From NCBI GenBank assembly GCA_964385505.1, contig CAYLPI010000119.1, forward strand, positions 1 to 11,771: a stretch of 11,771 bases of DNA, given 5' to 3'. A program made the translations under genes and the position numbers. The notes beneath the pieces were generated by a model. It worked only from the letters and a program-made list of their open reading frames with translations, was not told the origin of the DNA and did not search any database. Position 1 is the first letter of the stretch. Each line of letters opens with the position of its first letter. Shown one piece after another: positions 5,448-11,771 of this stretch. Source of the DNA: CAITSH01 sp964385505. Lineage in GTDB: Bacteria; Pseudomonadota; Gammaproteobacteria; Burkholderiales; SG8-39.

Positions 5448-6260
5448 CTAGCGCGCGCTCAGCGGGCTGCCCAATGCGAGGGCATTGATGGTGGCGGGCG
5501 GCGGCTGGCCGGCGTTTTGCGCCAGCGCATATTCGTTGACTTTGTAGGCGGCAAACATCTTGCTCGCCGAGCGCGTCTCCGGCAACACATAGACAATGCC
5601 GTTGCTGCGCGAGAATGCCGGCTGCACCACTTGCTCGAAGAACATCGCCGGCACATTGATGCAGCCGAAGGAAATGCGCTTGTCCAGTGCCGAGGGCGAC
5701 GACAGGCGCTGGGTGCGGCGATCGGTCACCGTGCCGGCCACCACCGCATGCAGCGAGATGGCCGCGTCGTAGTCAATCCAGAGGATGTTCTTGCCGGCCG
5801 CATTGTGGTCCATCGAGACGACGAACCGTCCGGCAGGAGTGGTCCGTTCTTCCGGCCGGATGCTGGCCATCGGCCGGTCGCCGATGCCGGCAACCGAGTC
5901 GTCTCCGATGGCCAGGCCGAGCAGCGCAGCGGCGGCGCCGGTGAGGTTGCCACGTGCATCAAAGACGAATACCCGCGCCTGCTTTTTATCGACAATGGCG
6001 AACGGCAGCAGGTTGTTGTCGCCTGAATCGACAACCCAGTCGGCAATGTCGCGCGCTTCGGGCGACGCCTTTGCCTGCGCGAAATTGGCGAATTTTGCGA
6101 CGTAGGGCAGCGACGACCGGGATTCGCCCTCCGGCGCGGCGGCCCCCGCCGCGACCGCCGGTCCGACGCTGCAACAGGCCGCCAACAGTCCGAGGCAAAG
6201 CCTGCGGAGGGCTGGCAAGTGGCGCGTGCTGCGCTGGTGTTGCATGGCGGACTGCGTCAT
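5448..6260 (-). CDS. Exported L,D-transpeptidase (YkuD-type) family protein
   Basis: A 270-residue protein with a basic start and hydrophobic segment, 'LRRLCLGLLAACCSVGPAVA' (18-37), consistent with a Sec signal peptide ending near 'AVAAGAA'. The catalytic signature is 'ISLHAVVAG' (168-176, H171) followed by 'DKRISFGCIN' (193-202) with S197 and the nucleophile C200. This corresponds to the HxnSxGC motif of YkuD/ErfK enzymes, but the usual Arg after the Cys is replaced by Asn, as in an SxGCIN branch of the family. Such enzymes form 3-3 crosslinks in peptidoglycan or attach proteins to it, in the periplasm. The frame is open far upstream through tpsA, but that part is antisense-like noise. ATG 6260 is chosen because it begins 7 bp after the tpsA stop and precedes the signal peptide; ATG 6245 is an alternative. 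The Shine-Dalgarno is weak, consistent with coupling to tpsA. Natural substrate is unknown. Confidence 0.85.
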   Translation of the reverse strand: MTQSAMQHQRSTRHLPALRRLCLGLLAACCSVGPAVAAGAAAPEGESRSSLPYVAKFANFAQAKASPEARDIADWVVDSGDNNLLPFAIVDKKQARVFVFDARGNLTGAAAALLGLAIGDDSVAGIGDRPMASIRPEERTTPAGRFVVSMDHNAAGKNILWIDYDAAISLHAVVAGTVTDRRTQRLSSPSALDKRISFGCINVPAMFFEQVVQPAFSRSNGIVYVLPETRSASKMFAAYKVNEYALAQNAGQPPPATINALALGSPLSAR

Positions 6261-6267
6261 GTGGCTT

Positions 6268-8640
6268 TTAGTTGCGGTCCGGTTTGCGCACACGCTGCGG
6301 CGGCACATAGACCGGGCGCTCTTCCTCCTCCTGCGGCACGAAAACGGCTTGCGGAACCTCGATGGCCTCGGCCACGGCCGGCGGGTAAGTCTCCACCAGG
6401 CGGATGGGCAGCAGGTTCTGCGGCAATACCGTGATGTCCAGGCTCTCCAGGCTGGCCAGCAGCGGCGGCAGGAATATCGGCGGGCGCACGTAGTCGAGCA
6501 ACGGGTTCGCGGAAGTGGTGTTGACTGCAATGGTGCCCCGTGTCTTGCCGACAATCGGCGAGCAACAGGTGAGCGGCAGCGCGTACAGTGCGGCGCTGGC
6601 ACCGCCGAGTGTGTAGCCGGTAAAGCTGACGGTCTTATTGGTGCCGGCCGTGGTGTTGTCGAAATTGGCCGCAGCGGCGCCGCCGGCGACCAGCGTGACG
6701 CCGGTCGGATTGCCTTTGAAGCCGACCAGCGTCGCCGTGGTGGTGCCGTCCACGGTCTTGGTCACGACCTCGGGGTACACCAGCATACGCGAGGTCTGCG
6801 TGGCGTTGACCAGCGTGTACTTCGGCGCGTAGTCGGTCGGCGTGGCATAGGAGGTCGGGTTGTAATAGATCGTGGCTGGCGTTTCGTTTCCGACGCCGGC
6901 GCCGGTGATGGCGATCTTGTCGCCGCCCGGATTGGTCGCGGTGATGTTGACCGTGCCGCTAGCCACACCCGGTCCGTTGCCGGCATTGCCGGAAATAATT
7001 GTGAGGCCGAAGGGCACGCCGAGTGAGGCGAGCGATTCGGCGGCAACGTTGCTGCCGCGGGTCAGCGTCATGATGGCCGCCGCATTCAGCGTGTTGCTGA
7101 TCGTGACGTCGCGCCCGGCGCACAGCTCGATGTTGCCGTCGGTCGTGGTGATGGCCGAATTCGGGAACAAGGCGCTGCGCAACAGGCTGACGTCGCGTCC
7201 GGCGCTCAACAGCACGCTGCCGTTGACGGTCGTTATGGCTTCTCTGACGTTGATATCCTGGCCGCAGCAGACGACGAGGTTGCCGTTGGTCAGCGATACG
7301 GCTTTATTGATGTTGACGTCCAGCCCGGCATTGATGGTGAGGTTGCCGCGGGTTGCGGTAATGGTCTGGTTGATGTTGACCGAGCGCGCCGCGGTCAGGG
7401 TCAGCGTTGTTACGAGCAGGCCCGGCGGGGTCCACAGCGCACCGGAGCCAACGCCGATGAAGTCATTGACGTTGATGTCGCCCTGGCCCGGCGCGGCGAA
7501 GAACGTCGTGGCGGTATTGGGTGCGACCATCACGGTGCTGATGGTGACGTTGTTGTTGACCAGCAGGTTGGTCAGCGCAAGGCCGGTAATATCGCCGCCG
7601 GCTGCGGCGATGTTGAAGTCAACCGGGTCTATCAGCCAGGTGCCGGTGACCCCGGCCGGGGCGGCGGTGGTGATTTGCACGTCGCTGGCGATTTGTACAT
7701 GGGCGGCCGAGGTCTCGATGAAGCCGCCGTTGCCGCCGTTGGGGGCACTGGCATCGAGCGTGCCGCCGACGATGACCGTGCCGCTTTGCATGTCGCCCAT
7801 CAGGCGGATATCGCCGTTGATGTTCTGTATGGTTTGCGCCCGGATGACGCCGGTGTTGTTGACCACGCTCAGCAGGTCGCCGGCCGCCTTCGCGGTCAGC
7901 AGCACGCGGCCGCCGTCGGCCTGGATCAGGCCGCCGTTTTTCACCAGCGTGTTGACCGCGCCCTGGTCGATGGTGAGGTTGAGCAAGCCGTCGCCGGCGA
8001 CATCGAGCGTCATGGCGCTGCCGGCGGCCAAAACCACGTTGCCGAGGCGCGCCGAGATGACGCCTTCATTGCTGACGTTGGCGCCGAGCAGCGCGATATA
8101 ACCGCCGTCGGCGTTGATGCTGCCCTGGTTGAGCACGCTGCCGCTGCCGCCGCCGCTGAAATTGTATTTGCCGGCCATGAAGTCGGCATCCGAAAGTCCC
8201 AGAGTCGAGGCGACCAGTCCGCCGACGTTGACCTGCGCGCCGTTGCCGAACAGGATGCCGTTGGGGTTGATCAGGAACACCTTGCCGTTGGCGGACAGGC
8301 TGCCCATGATGTTCGACGGGTCGGCACCGAGCACGCGGTTGAGCGCGACCGAACTGCTGTTCGGTTGCACGAAGTTAACCGCCTCGGTCTGGCCGATGCT
8401 GAAACTCTGCCAGTTGATGGCGACGTTTTGCGTGGTCTGGGTGATGGTGGTCGTGCCGCTGCCGCCGGCGATGCTGGCGGCGCCGGCCGATACCACGCCG
8501 CCGGTGGGCAGCGCATGGCTGTTGGCACCAAAGGCCAGCATCATCGAGAACGCCATGGACTTGAAGACGAAACGGGTACGGCTGGCCCGGGCGCGGCTGC
8601 CGGCGCTGAGATTGCGGTCTGATCTGCTGGTGTTGTTCAT
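6268..8640 (-). CDS. Two-partner secretion exoprotein (TpsA, filamentous haemagglutinin N-terminal domain)
   Basis: A 790-residue secreted protein. An extended signal peptide (about 1-43, basic then 'FVFKSMAFSMMLAFGANSHA') precedes the TPS secretion domain (about 44-300), which carries 'VLGADPSNIMGSL' (103-115), the hallmark 'INPNGILFG' (124-132) and 'VLNQGSINADGGYIALLGA' (169-187). Residues about 412-522 form four or five 21-residue beta-helix repeats of the pattern G-N-L-x-x-x-A-G-x-D-V. Residues about 625-690 ('VVTKTVDGTTTATL' to 'ALYALP') resemble a YDG-type repeat domain. The last 75 residues are proline-rich with an acidic EEEE patch and a basic end. Five cysteines are unusual for this class. 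At 790 residues it is short for a TpsA, but the frame is intact from signal to stop. ATG 8640 is supported by GGAG five bases upstream; an in-frame start at 8733 lies in non-coding-like sequence. Its transporter is the TpsB encoded upstream. Adhesin versus other surface role cannot be told. Confidence 0.92.
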   Translation of the reverse strand: MNNTSRSDRNLSAGSRARASRTRFVFKSMAFSMMLAFGANSHALPTGGVVSAGAASIAGGSGTTTITQTTQNVAINWQSFSIGQTEAVNFVQPNSSSVALNRVLGADPSNIMGSLSANGKVFLINPNGILFGNGAQVNVGGLVASTLGLSDADFMAGKYNFSGGGSGSVLNQGSINADGGYIALLGANVSNEGVISARLGNVVLAAGSAMTLDVAGDGLLNLTIDQGAVNTLVKNGGLIQADGGRVLLTAKAAGDLLSVVNNTGVIRAQTIQNINGDIRLMGDMQSGTVIVGGTLDASAPNGGNGGFIETSAAHVQIASDVQITTAAPAGVTGTWLIDPVDFNIAAAGGDITGLALTNLLVNNNVTISTVMVAPNTATTFFAAPGQGDINVNDFIGVGSGALWTPPGLLVTTLTLTAARSVNINQTITATRGNLTINAGLDVNINKAVSLTNGNLVVCCGQDINVREAITTVNGSVLLSAGRDVSLLRSALFPNSAITTTDGNIELCAGRDVTISNTLNAAAIMTLTRGSNVAAESLASLGVPFGLTIISGNAGNGPGVASGTVNITATNPGGDKIAITGAGVGNETPATIYYNPTSYATPTDYAPKYTLVNATQTSRMLVYPEVVTKTVDGTTTATLVGFKGNPTGVTLVAGGAAAANFDNTTAGTNKTVSFTGYTLGGASAALYALPLTCCSPIVGKTRGTIAVNTTSANPLLDYVRPPIFLPPLLASLESLDITVLPQNLLPIRLVETYPPAVAEAIEVPQAVFVPQEEEERPVYVPPQRVRKPDRN
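7075..7407 (-). repeat. Beta-helix repeats within tpsA
   Basis: This part of tpsA encodes consecutive units beginning 'GNLTINAGLDVNI', 'GNLVVCCGQDINV', 'GSVLLSAGRDVSL' and 'GNIELCAGRDVTI'. Each is about 21 residues except the third, which has a 7-residue insertion. They are typical coils of a right-handed parallel beta-helix. Confidence 0.75.
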
Positions 8641-9100
8641 GATGACTCCGGTTGCATCGAGGCGTTGGGTCAGGCAGTGCGTGACCGGCAGTGCGCTCGC
8701 ATATCCAGATGTCATTTTTACGCGCCATCGCACATATGTTCGGTGCGTTGCAACACACAGCGCGAATTATTCCGGGCGCTTGTGATGTGCAGACACTATG
8801 TACACAGGCTTGAAATCAGTTTGGCTTGAGCGGGGTATTGCGGCCTTGCGGCGACGCTTGCAAGCGGGGCATCGGCGTGTCCGGTAGGGCGGGTGGGGCA
8901 GCCTGCGGCAGTTGCGCTCCAATCGTTACCGCCGTGGCCGCATGCATCGGCTCGCGCCGACCCCGGATGGGCGCAGTCACTTGTTCAATGCACGGCTGTC
9001 GGGAAGTGCGGCAAGCGCAAGCGATGCGGTGCAACGTGCATTGGCCTGCGTGCCGCCGGGTCGGACCGGCCCCGGACCGGGGGCAGCGGCCCGCGATGAC
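8641..9100. other. Long spacer between tpsB and tpsA
   Basis: This 460-bp gap contains the tpsA Shine-Dalgarno and, 79 bp upstream of the start codon, a copy of the palindrome found before tpsB. A 72-codon minus-strand open frame (9034-8816) has no recognisable features or ribosome binding site and is not called. The length suggests tpsA has its own promoter, but no convincing hexamer pair was found. Confidence 0.5.
8719..8734 (-). promoter_or_regulatory. Candidate Crp/Fnr-type operator upstream of tpsA
   Basis: The minus strand reads TGTGCGATGGCGCGTA. It matches the perfect palindrome at 10895-10910 in 14 of 16 positions, with one half-site degenerate. It lies 79-94 bp before the tpsA start codon. 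A role as an operator is inference from the shared sequence and the neighbouring regulator gene. Confidence 0.4.
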
Positions 9101-10765
9101 CTAGAAGTACTTGATGGCCTGGATCCAGAAGCGGCCGTTCTTGTCCGGCGCCGAGGTTGCCGGCTCGTTGCCGAGTTTCCAGCCGTAAAAGGTCCTGACG
9201 GTGAAGTTGTTGTAGTCGGCCCAGGTCAGCCCTACGCCCGCCGCGCTGAGGTTGCGGTGGTTGTTGGCATTGGTCCAGGGCTTGCGGTTGATGGTGACCG
9301 ACCCGGCATCGACAAAGCCGACGAGGTGCAACTGGCCCGGCACGCTGCCGGCGTAGTTCGACAGCCGGTAACGCGCCTCGAGGTTGACGACATAGCCTTC
9401 GTCGGCATAGGCCTCGCCGACCGGATAGGCGCGCACGGCATAGGGACCGCCGAGGCCCATTTTTTCCGAGATGTCGAGGTTCTTCGATGCGAACTGGCCG
9501 TAGATGCCGCCGTACAGCGTCAGCCGGTCGGTGACGGTCTGGGTGCGTGCCGCGGTAAAGCCCAGTTTGTTGAACGAGCCGTTGGTCCTGGCGGTGAGCG
9601 CGTCCTGGGCAAGTGCCGCCGGCGTGCGGATGTCGATATCGCCAAAGGTGCCGGTCAGTGAATAGGTGTTGAAGCCGCCGCCGCCGAGCTCATCGGTGTG
9701 GTTGCCGGCAAGGCCGGCGTTGAACACATGCGCCTTCTTGTCGGTGACCGTGTTGGTCGAGTCCACCTTGTCCTGGAAGACTTTTTCGTCATAGCCGGCG
9801 AGGGCGTAGAGATTGGTGTTGCGCGAACGGATCAGCGGATAGCTGCCGTAGAGGCTGGCAATCTCGACCGTGCCATGGGCATTGAGGCTTTCGAACTCCT
9901 TGCCGAGGCGGTATTGCAGCGCGGTGTAGGCGACACCCACCGTCGCCTTGCCGAACAGCGTCTGGTAGGACAGACGACCGTAAGTCAGGCCGCGGCCCGA
10001 GGTCAGCACGCGCAGGCTGGCCTGGTCGCCATGCCCGGTCGGGTTATTGATGTTGACCGTGCCGCCGACGCGGTATTCGCCGGTGTAGCGGTTGCCTGCG
10101 TTGTCGGCCTCGATGCTGCCGGTGACGCGCCTGCCATCGGTGACATCGACGAACAGGTCGGAGGCGCCGACGGCGACGCCGGGGGCGAGTGTCGATTTGA
10201 CGTTGACGCCGGGGATATCCGAGAGCAGCAGCAGGCGGTTTTCGAGGGGCACGATGGTGATCGGATCTCCCGGGTTGAGGCCTTCGAGATAGCGGTTGGC
10301 GACCGAATCCTTGAGCGTTGACTGGTTGCGCAGCGCAACCTGGCCGTAGCGGCCTTCGATCACGGCAATGCTGACCTGGCCGTTCTTGATGTCCTGCGCC
10401 GGCAAATAGGCTTGGGCGACGAAATAGCCGGCCTTGCGGTAATAGTCGGCGATTTTTGCCGCCATGCCGCGCAGTTCGCCCAGCGACAATTCGTTGCCCG
10501 GCTTGAAACCGGTGAGTGCCAACAGTTCGCCTTCGCTGTAAATGCTGTTGCCGGTAACGCGCAGCGACTGGACGAGGATTTTTGCGCTGTCGGACTCGGG
10601 CGTCGCTGGGGCGCCGCCCTGCTCGATGCGGATTTCCGGGGTCGCGCGCTGCGGCGCCGGTATCGGCGGAATTTGTTGCAGTTGATCGCCGGAACGCGGC
10701 TGGGTCTGGCCAAAGGCGGTCTGGCTCAACACCAGCAATGCCGCGGTAAGTAGTCGTTTTTTCAT
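9101..10765 (-). CDS. Two-partner secretion outer-membrane transporter (TpsB, ShlB/FhaC/HecB family)
   Basis: A 554-residue Omp85-superfamily protein that secretes its partner TpsA across the outer membrane. A signal peptide (1-19, 'LLTAALLVLSQTAFG') is followed by a proline-rich segment (30-55) and a POTRA_2 domain (about 63-140, 'LRVTGNSIYSEGELLALTG' then 'AAKIADYYRKAGYFVAQAYL'). A second POTRA-like region runs to about 195 and a 16-strand barrel from about 200 to the end. The L6-loop motif appears as 'VRAYP' (444-448), a variant of VRGYP that keeps the key Arg. The protein ends in Phe ('QAIKYF'), the usual outer-membrane C-terminus. Length matches the family. ATG 10765 has AGGA seven bases upstream. 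It precedes tpsA on the same strand, the common B-A order. The substrate is almost certainly the TpsA at 6268-8640. Confidence 0.94.
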   Translation of the reverse strand: MKKRLLTAALLVLSQTAFGQTQPRSGDQLQQIPPIPAPQRATPEIRIEQGGAPATPESDSAKILVQSLRVTGNSIYSEGELLALTGFKPGNELSLGELRGMAAKIADYYRKAGYFVAQAYLPAQDIKNGQVSIAVIEGRYGQVALRNQSTLKDSVANRYLEGLNPGDPITIVPLENRLLLLSDIPGVNVKSTLAPGVAVGASDLFVDVTDGRRVTGSIEADNAGNRYTGEYRVGGTVNINNPTGHGDQASLRVLTSGRGLTYGRLSYQTLFGKATVGVAYTALQYRLGKEFESLNAHGTVEIASLYGSYPLIRSRNTNLYALAGYDEKVFQDKVDSTNTVTDKKAHVFNAGLAGNHTDELGGGGFNTYSLTGTFGDIDIRTPAALAQDALTARTNGSFNKLGFTAARTQTVTDRLTLYGGIYGQFASKNLDISEKMGLGGPYAVRAYPVGEAYADEGYVVNLEARYRLSNYAGSVPGQLHLVGFVDAGSVTINRKPWTNANNHRNLSAAGVGLTWADYNNFTVRTFYGWKLGNEPATSAPDKNGRFWIQAIKYF

Positions 10766-11057
10766 GGGCCGGTCCTTTTGACGTCAATCTTACTTCAATT
10801 GGTGCTTCCTGCCACGAAATGGTGCGAAATCCCGGCCCAAAGGCCGGACCCAAGCGTGGCAATCGTGAGTGTCGCGATTGAGGCCGGATTGTTCTGTGCG
10901 ATGGCGCACATAGGCCGCCGGAGCGGGGCCGTCGCCGGCCCGTTTTGGCGGCGGCGGGCTGGCGGTGCCCCGGCGGGGGGCATGACGCTGTCATTGCGAT
11001 GGCTGAAATTACCGCGCGCGGCCCCTTTGCCGCAGGTGCCGGCGCTACGCGGCGGGG
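10766..11057. other. tpsB upstream region
   Basis: This 292-bp gap between the regulator stop and tpsB contains a perfect 16-bp palindrome (10895-10910) and a small perfect hairpin, CCGGCC-CAAA-GGCCGG (10832-10847), about 67 bp before the tpsB start. No open frame in it looks like a gene, and no clear promoter hexamers were assigned. Confidence 0.5.
10895..10910. promoter_or_regulatory. Palindromic candidate operator upstream of tpsB
   Basis: TGTGCG-ATGG-CGCACA is a perfect 6+6 dyad with a 4-base centre, in the size range and with the TGTG..CACA half-sites of Crp/Fnr operators. It lies 130-145 bp before the tpsB start codon and downstream of a Crp/Fnr gene. The same sequence recurs, 14 of 16, before tpsA. 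Binding by the adjacent regulator is inferred. Confidence 0.5.
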
Positions 11058-11771
11058 TCAGGGTGCGGACGCCGGGTGCGGCAGAAGGCGGTCGTATTCC
11101 TGGCTGACCGTGCCGTAACATTCGCATGCGCGTTTTTCAAGCTGCGGACGGTCGACCACGGTGATGCGGCCGCGCGCCGACAGGATCAATCCGTCTTTTT
11201 GCAGCTTCTTGGCGGTTAGCGTCACGCTCTCGCGTCGCACGCCCAGCAGGTTGGCGACCAGTTCCTGCGTGATGACGATCTGGCTTTCGTGGAGGCGATC
11301 CAGAGTCATCAGCAGCCAGCGGCACAGTTGTTGTTCGAGCGAGTGATGCTGGTTGCACACCGCGGTTTGCGATGTCTGCGCGATCAGCGCCTGGGTGTAG
11401 AGCAGGGCCATGCGCTGCAGCTGTCCGCCCAGAGCGAATTCCTTTTTCATTACCCTGCGCGGCAGGCGGTAGGCGGCCCCCGCGCTTTGCACCTCGGTGC
11501 TGCTGGGCATGCTTTCCCCGCCCATGAAAATCGAGATGCCGACCATGCCCTCGTTGCCGACCAGCGCGATTTCGCTGGAAGAACCGTCCTCAAGGTCGTA
11601 GATGAGTGACACGATGCCCGAGACCGGGAAGTGCAGGTAGTTAACATGGTCACCGGACTCGGACATGGTCAATCCCAGCGGCAGCGGCACGTACTCAAGA
11701 TCCGGTAGCAGGCGCTCGTATTCTTCCTTGTGCAAGGCGCCCAATATGCGGTTCTCACGCGGTTCCGGCGG
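11058..11771 (-). CDS. Crp/Fnr family transcriptional regulator (5' partial)
   Basis: The frame is open through the right edge of the window: 237 residues are visible and the true start lies outside. A TTG at 11744 is only an internal possibility, because the residues before it ('PRENRILGAL') match how this subfamily begins. The N-terminal half is a cyclic-nucleotide-binding-like beta-barrel ('LPDLEYVPLPLG', 'FPVSGIVSLIY', 'ALVGNEGMVGISIFMGG'). A long dimerisation helix includes 'CNQHHSLEQQLCRWLLMTLDR' in part, and the C-terminal winged helix carries 'ITQELVANLLGVRRESVTLT', in which the recognition helix contains RRESV. The N-terminal cysteine cluster of FNR is not visible in this part, so an iron-sulfur sensor is not supported; the ligand is unknown. 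Its gene ends 293 bp before the tpsB start on the same strand, and two palindromes of Crp/Fnr size lie before tpsB and tpsA. Confidence 0.9.
   Translation of the reverse strand, partial: PPEPRENRILGALHKEEYERLLPDLEYVPLPLGLTMSESGDHVNYLHFPVSGIVSLIYDLEDGSSSEIALVGNEGMVGISIFMGGESMPSSTEVQSAGAAYRLPRRVMKKEFALGGQLQRMALLYTQALIAQTSQTAVCNQHHSLEQQLCRWLLMTLDRLHESQIVITQELVANLLGVRRESVTLTAKKLQKDGLILSARGRITVVDRPQLEKRACECYGTVSQEYDRLLPHPASAP

Noticed and set aside
6872..8622. Two long + strand open frames opposite tpsA (6872-8101 and 7675-8622)
   Set aside because: Antisense shadows of the repetitive beta-helix coding sequence, with Val/Ala/Pro-rich translation and no recognisable features.
8816..9034. 72-codon minus-strand open frame in the tpsB-tpsA gap
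   Set aside because: No ribosome binding site, no recognisable domain or signal peptide, and Pro/Arg-rich composition expected from random GC-rich sequence.
11058..11771. Reading the regulator as an FNR oxygen sensor
   Set aside because: The Cys arrangement needed for the iron-sulfur cluster is not seen in the visible N-terminal part; the few Cys are in the dimer helix and C-terminus.

Overview
The window is a GC-rich bacterial chromosomal segment that reads as Betaproteobacteria (a Rhodocyclales/Burkholderiales/Nitrosomonadales-like background). The grounds are codon use, the gene families (separate EgtD and EgtB, a DUF2177 membrane protein, a NEGMVGI-type Crp/Fnr regulator, a two-partner secretion pair) and Gram-negative outer-membrane secretion. 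The genus cannot be fixed from the sequence alone. No rRNA, tRNA, transposase or CRISPR array was seen.

Layout. One gene lies on the + strand at the left edge: a 5'-partial M48-like peptidase (to 784) whose HExxH motif reads RExxH. Every other gene is on the minus strand. Right to left along the window, in the direction of transcription, they are: a 5'-partial Crp/Fnr regulator (11771-11058); a TpsB outer-membrane transporter (10765-9101); a 460-bp spacer; a TpsA secreted beta-helix protein (8640-6268); an L,D-transpeptidase (6260-5448); a DUF2177 membrane protein (5397-4993); a 14-bp tandem-repeat array; a PPOX-like flavin-binding-fold protein (4833-4330); a long hairpin, probably a terminator (4261-4301); egtD (4089-3100); egtB (3103-1772, overlapping egtD by 4 bp); a bacterioferritin-like diiron protein (1624-1058); and a decayed second copy of the 3' end of egtB (about 1010-798).

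How the parts fit. egtD and egtB form a translationally coupled pair that should turn histidine into hercynine and then into its sulfoxide conjugate with a thiol, the core of ergothioneine synthesis. No egtA, egtC or egtE is visible. With the ferritin-like protein downstream, this block looks like an antioxidant and iron-handling unit. The second block is a two-partner secretion locus in tpsB-tpsA order with an L,D-transpeptidase starting 7 bp after tpsA. That spacing suggests co-expression of a cell-wall enzyme with an exported surface protein. The regulator upstream of tpsB and a palindrome in front of tpsB, repeated 14/16 in front of tpsA, suggest (inference) that a Crp/Fnr-type protein controls the locus.

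Most unusual features: the 3' egtB remnant beyond the ferritin-like gene with compensating frameshifts; the H-to-R change in the peptidase motif; the 14-bp array that fills the leader of the PPOX-like gene; the shared palindrome at both tps genes; and the cysteine-bearing repeats in TpsA.
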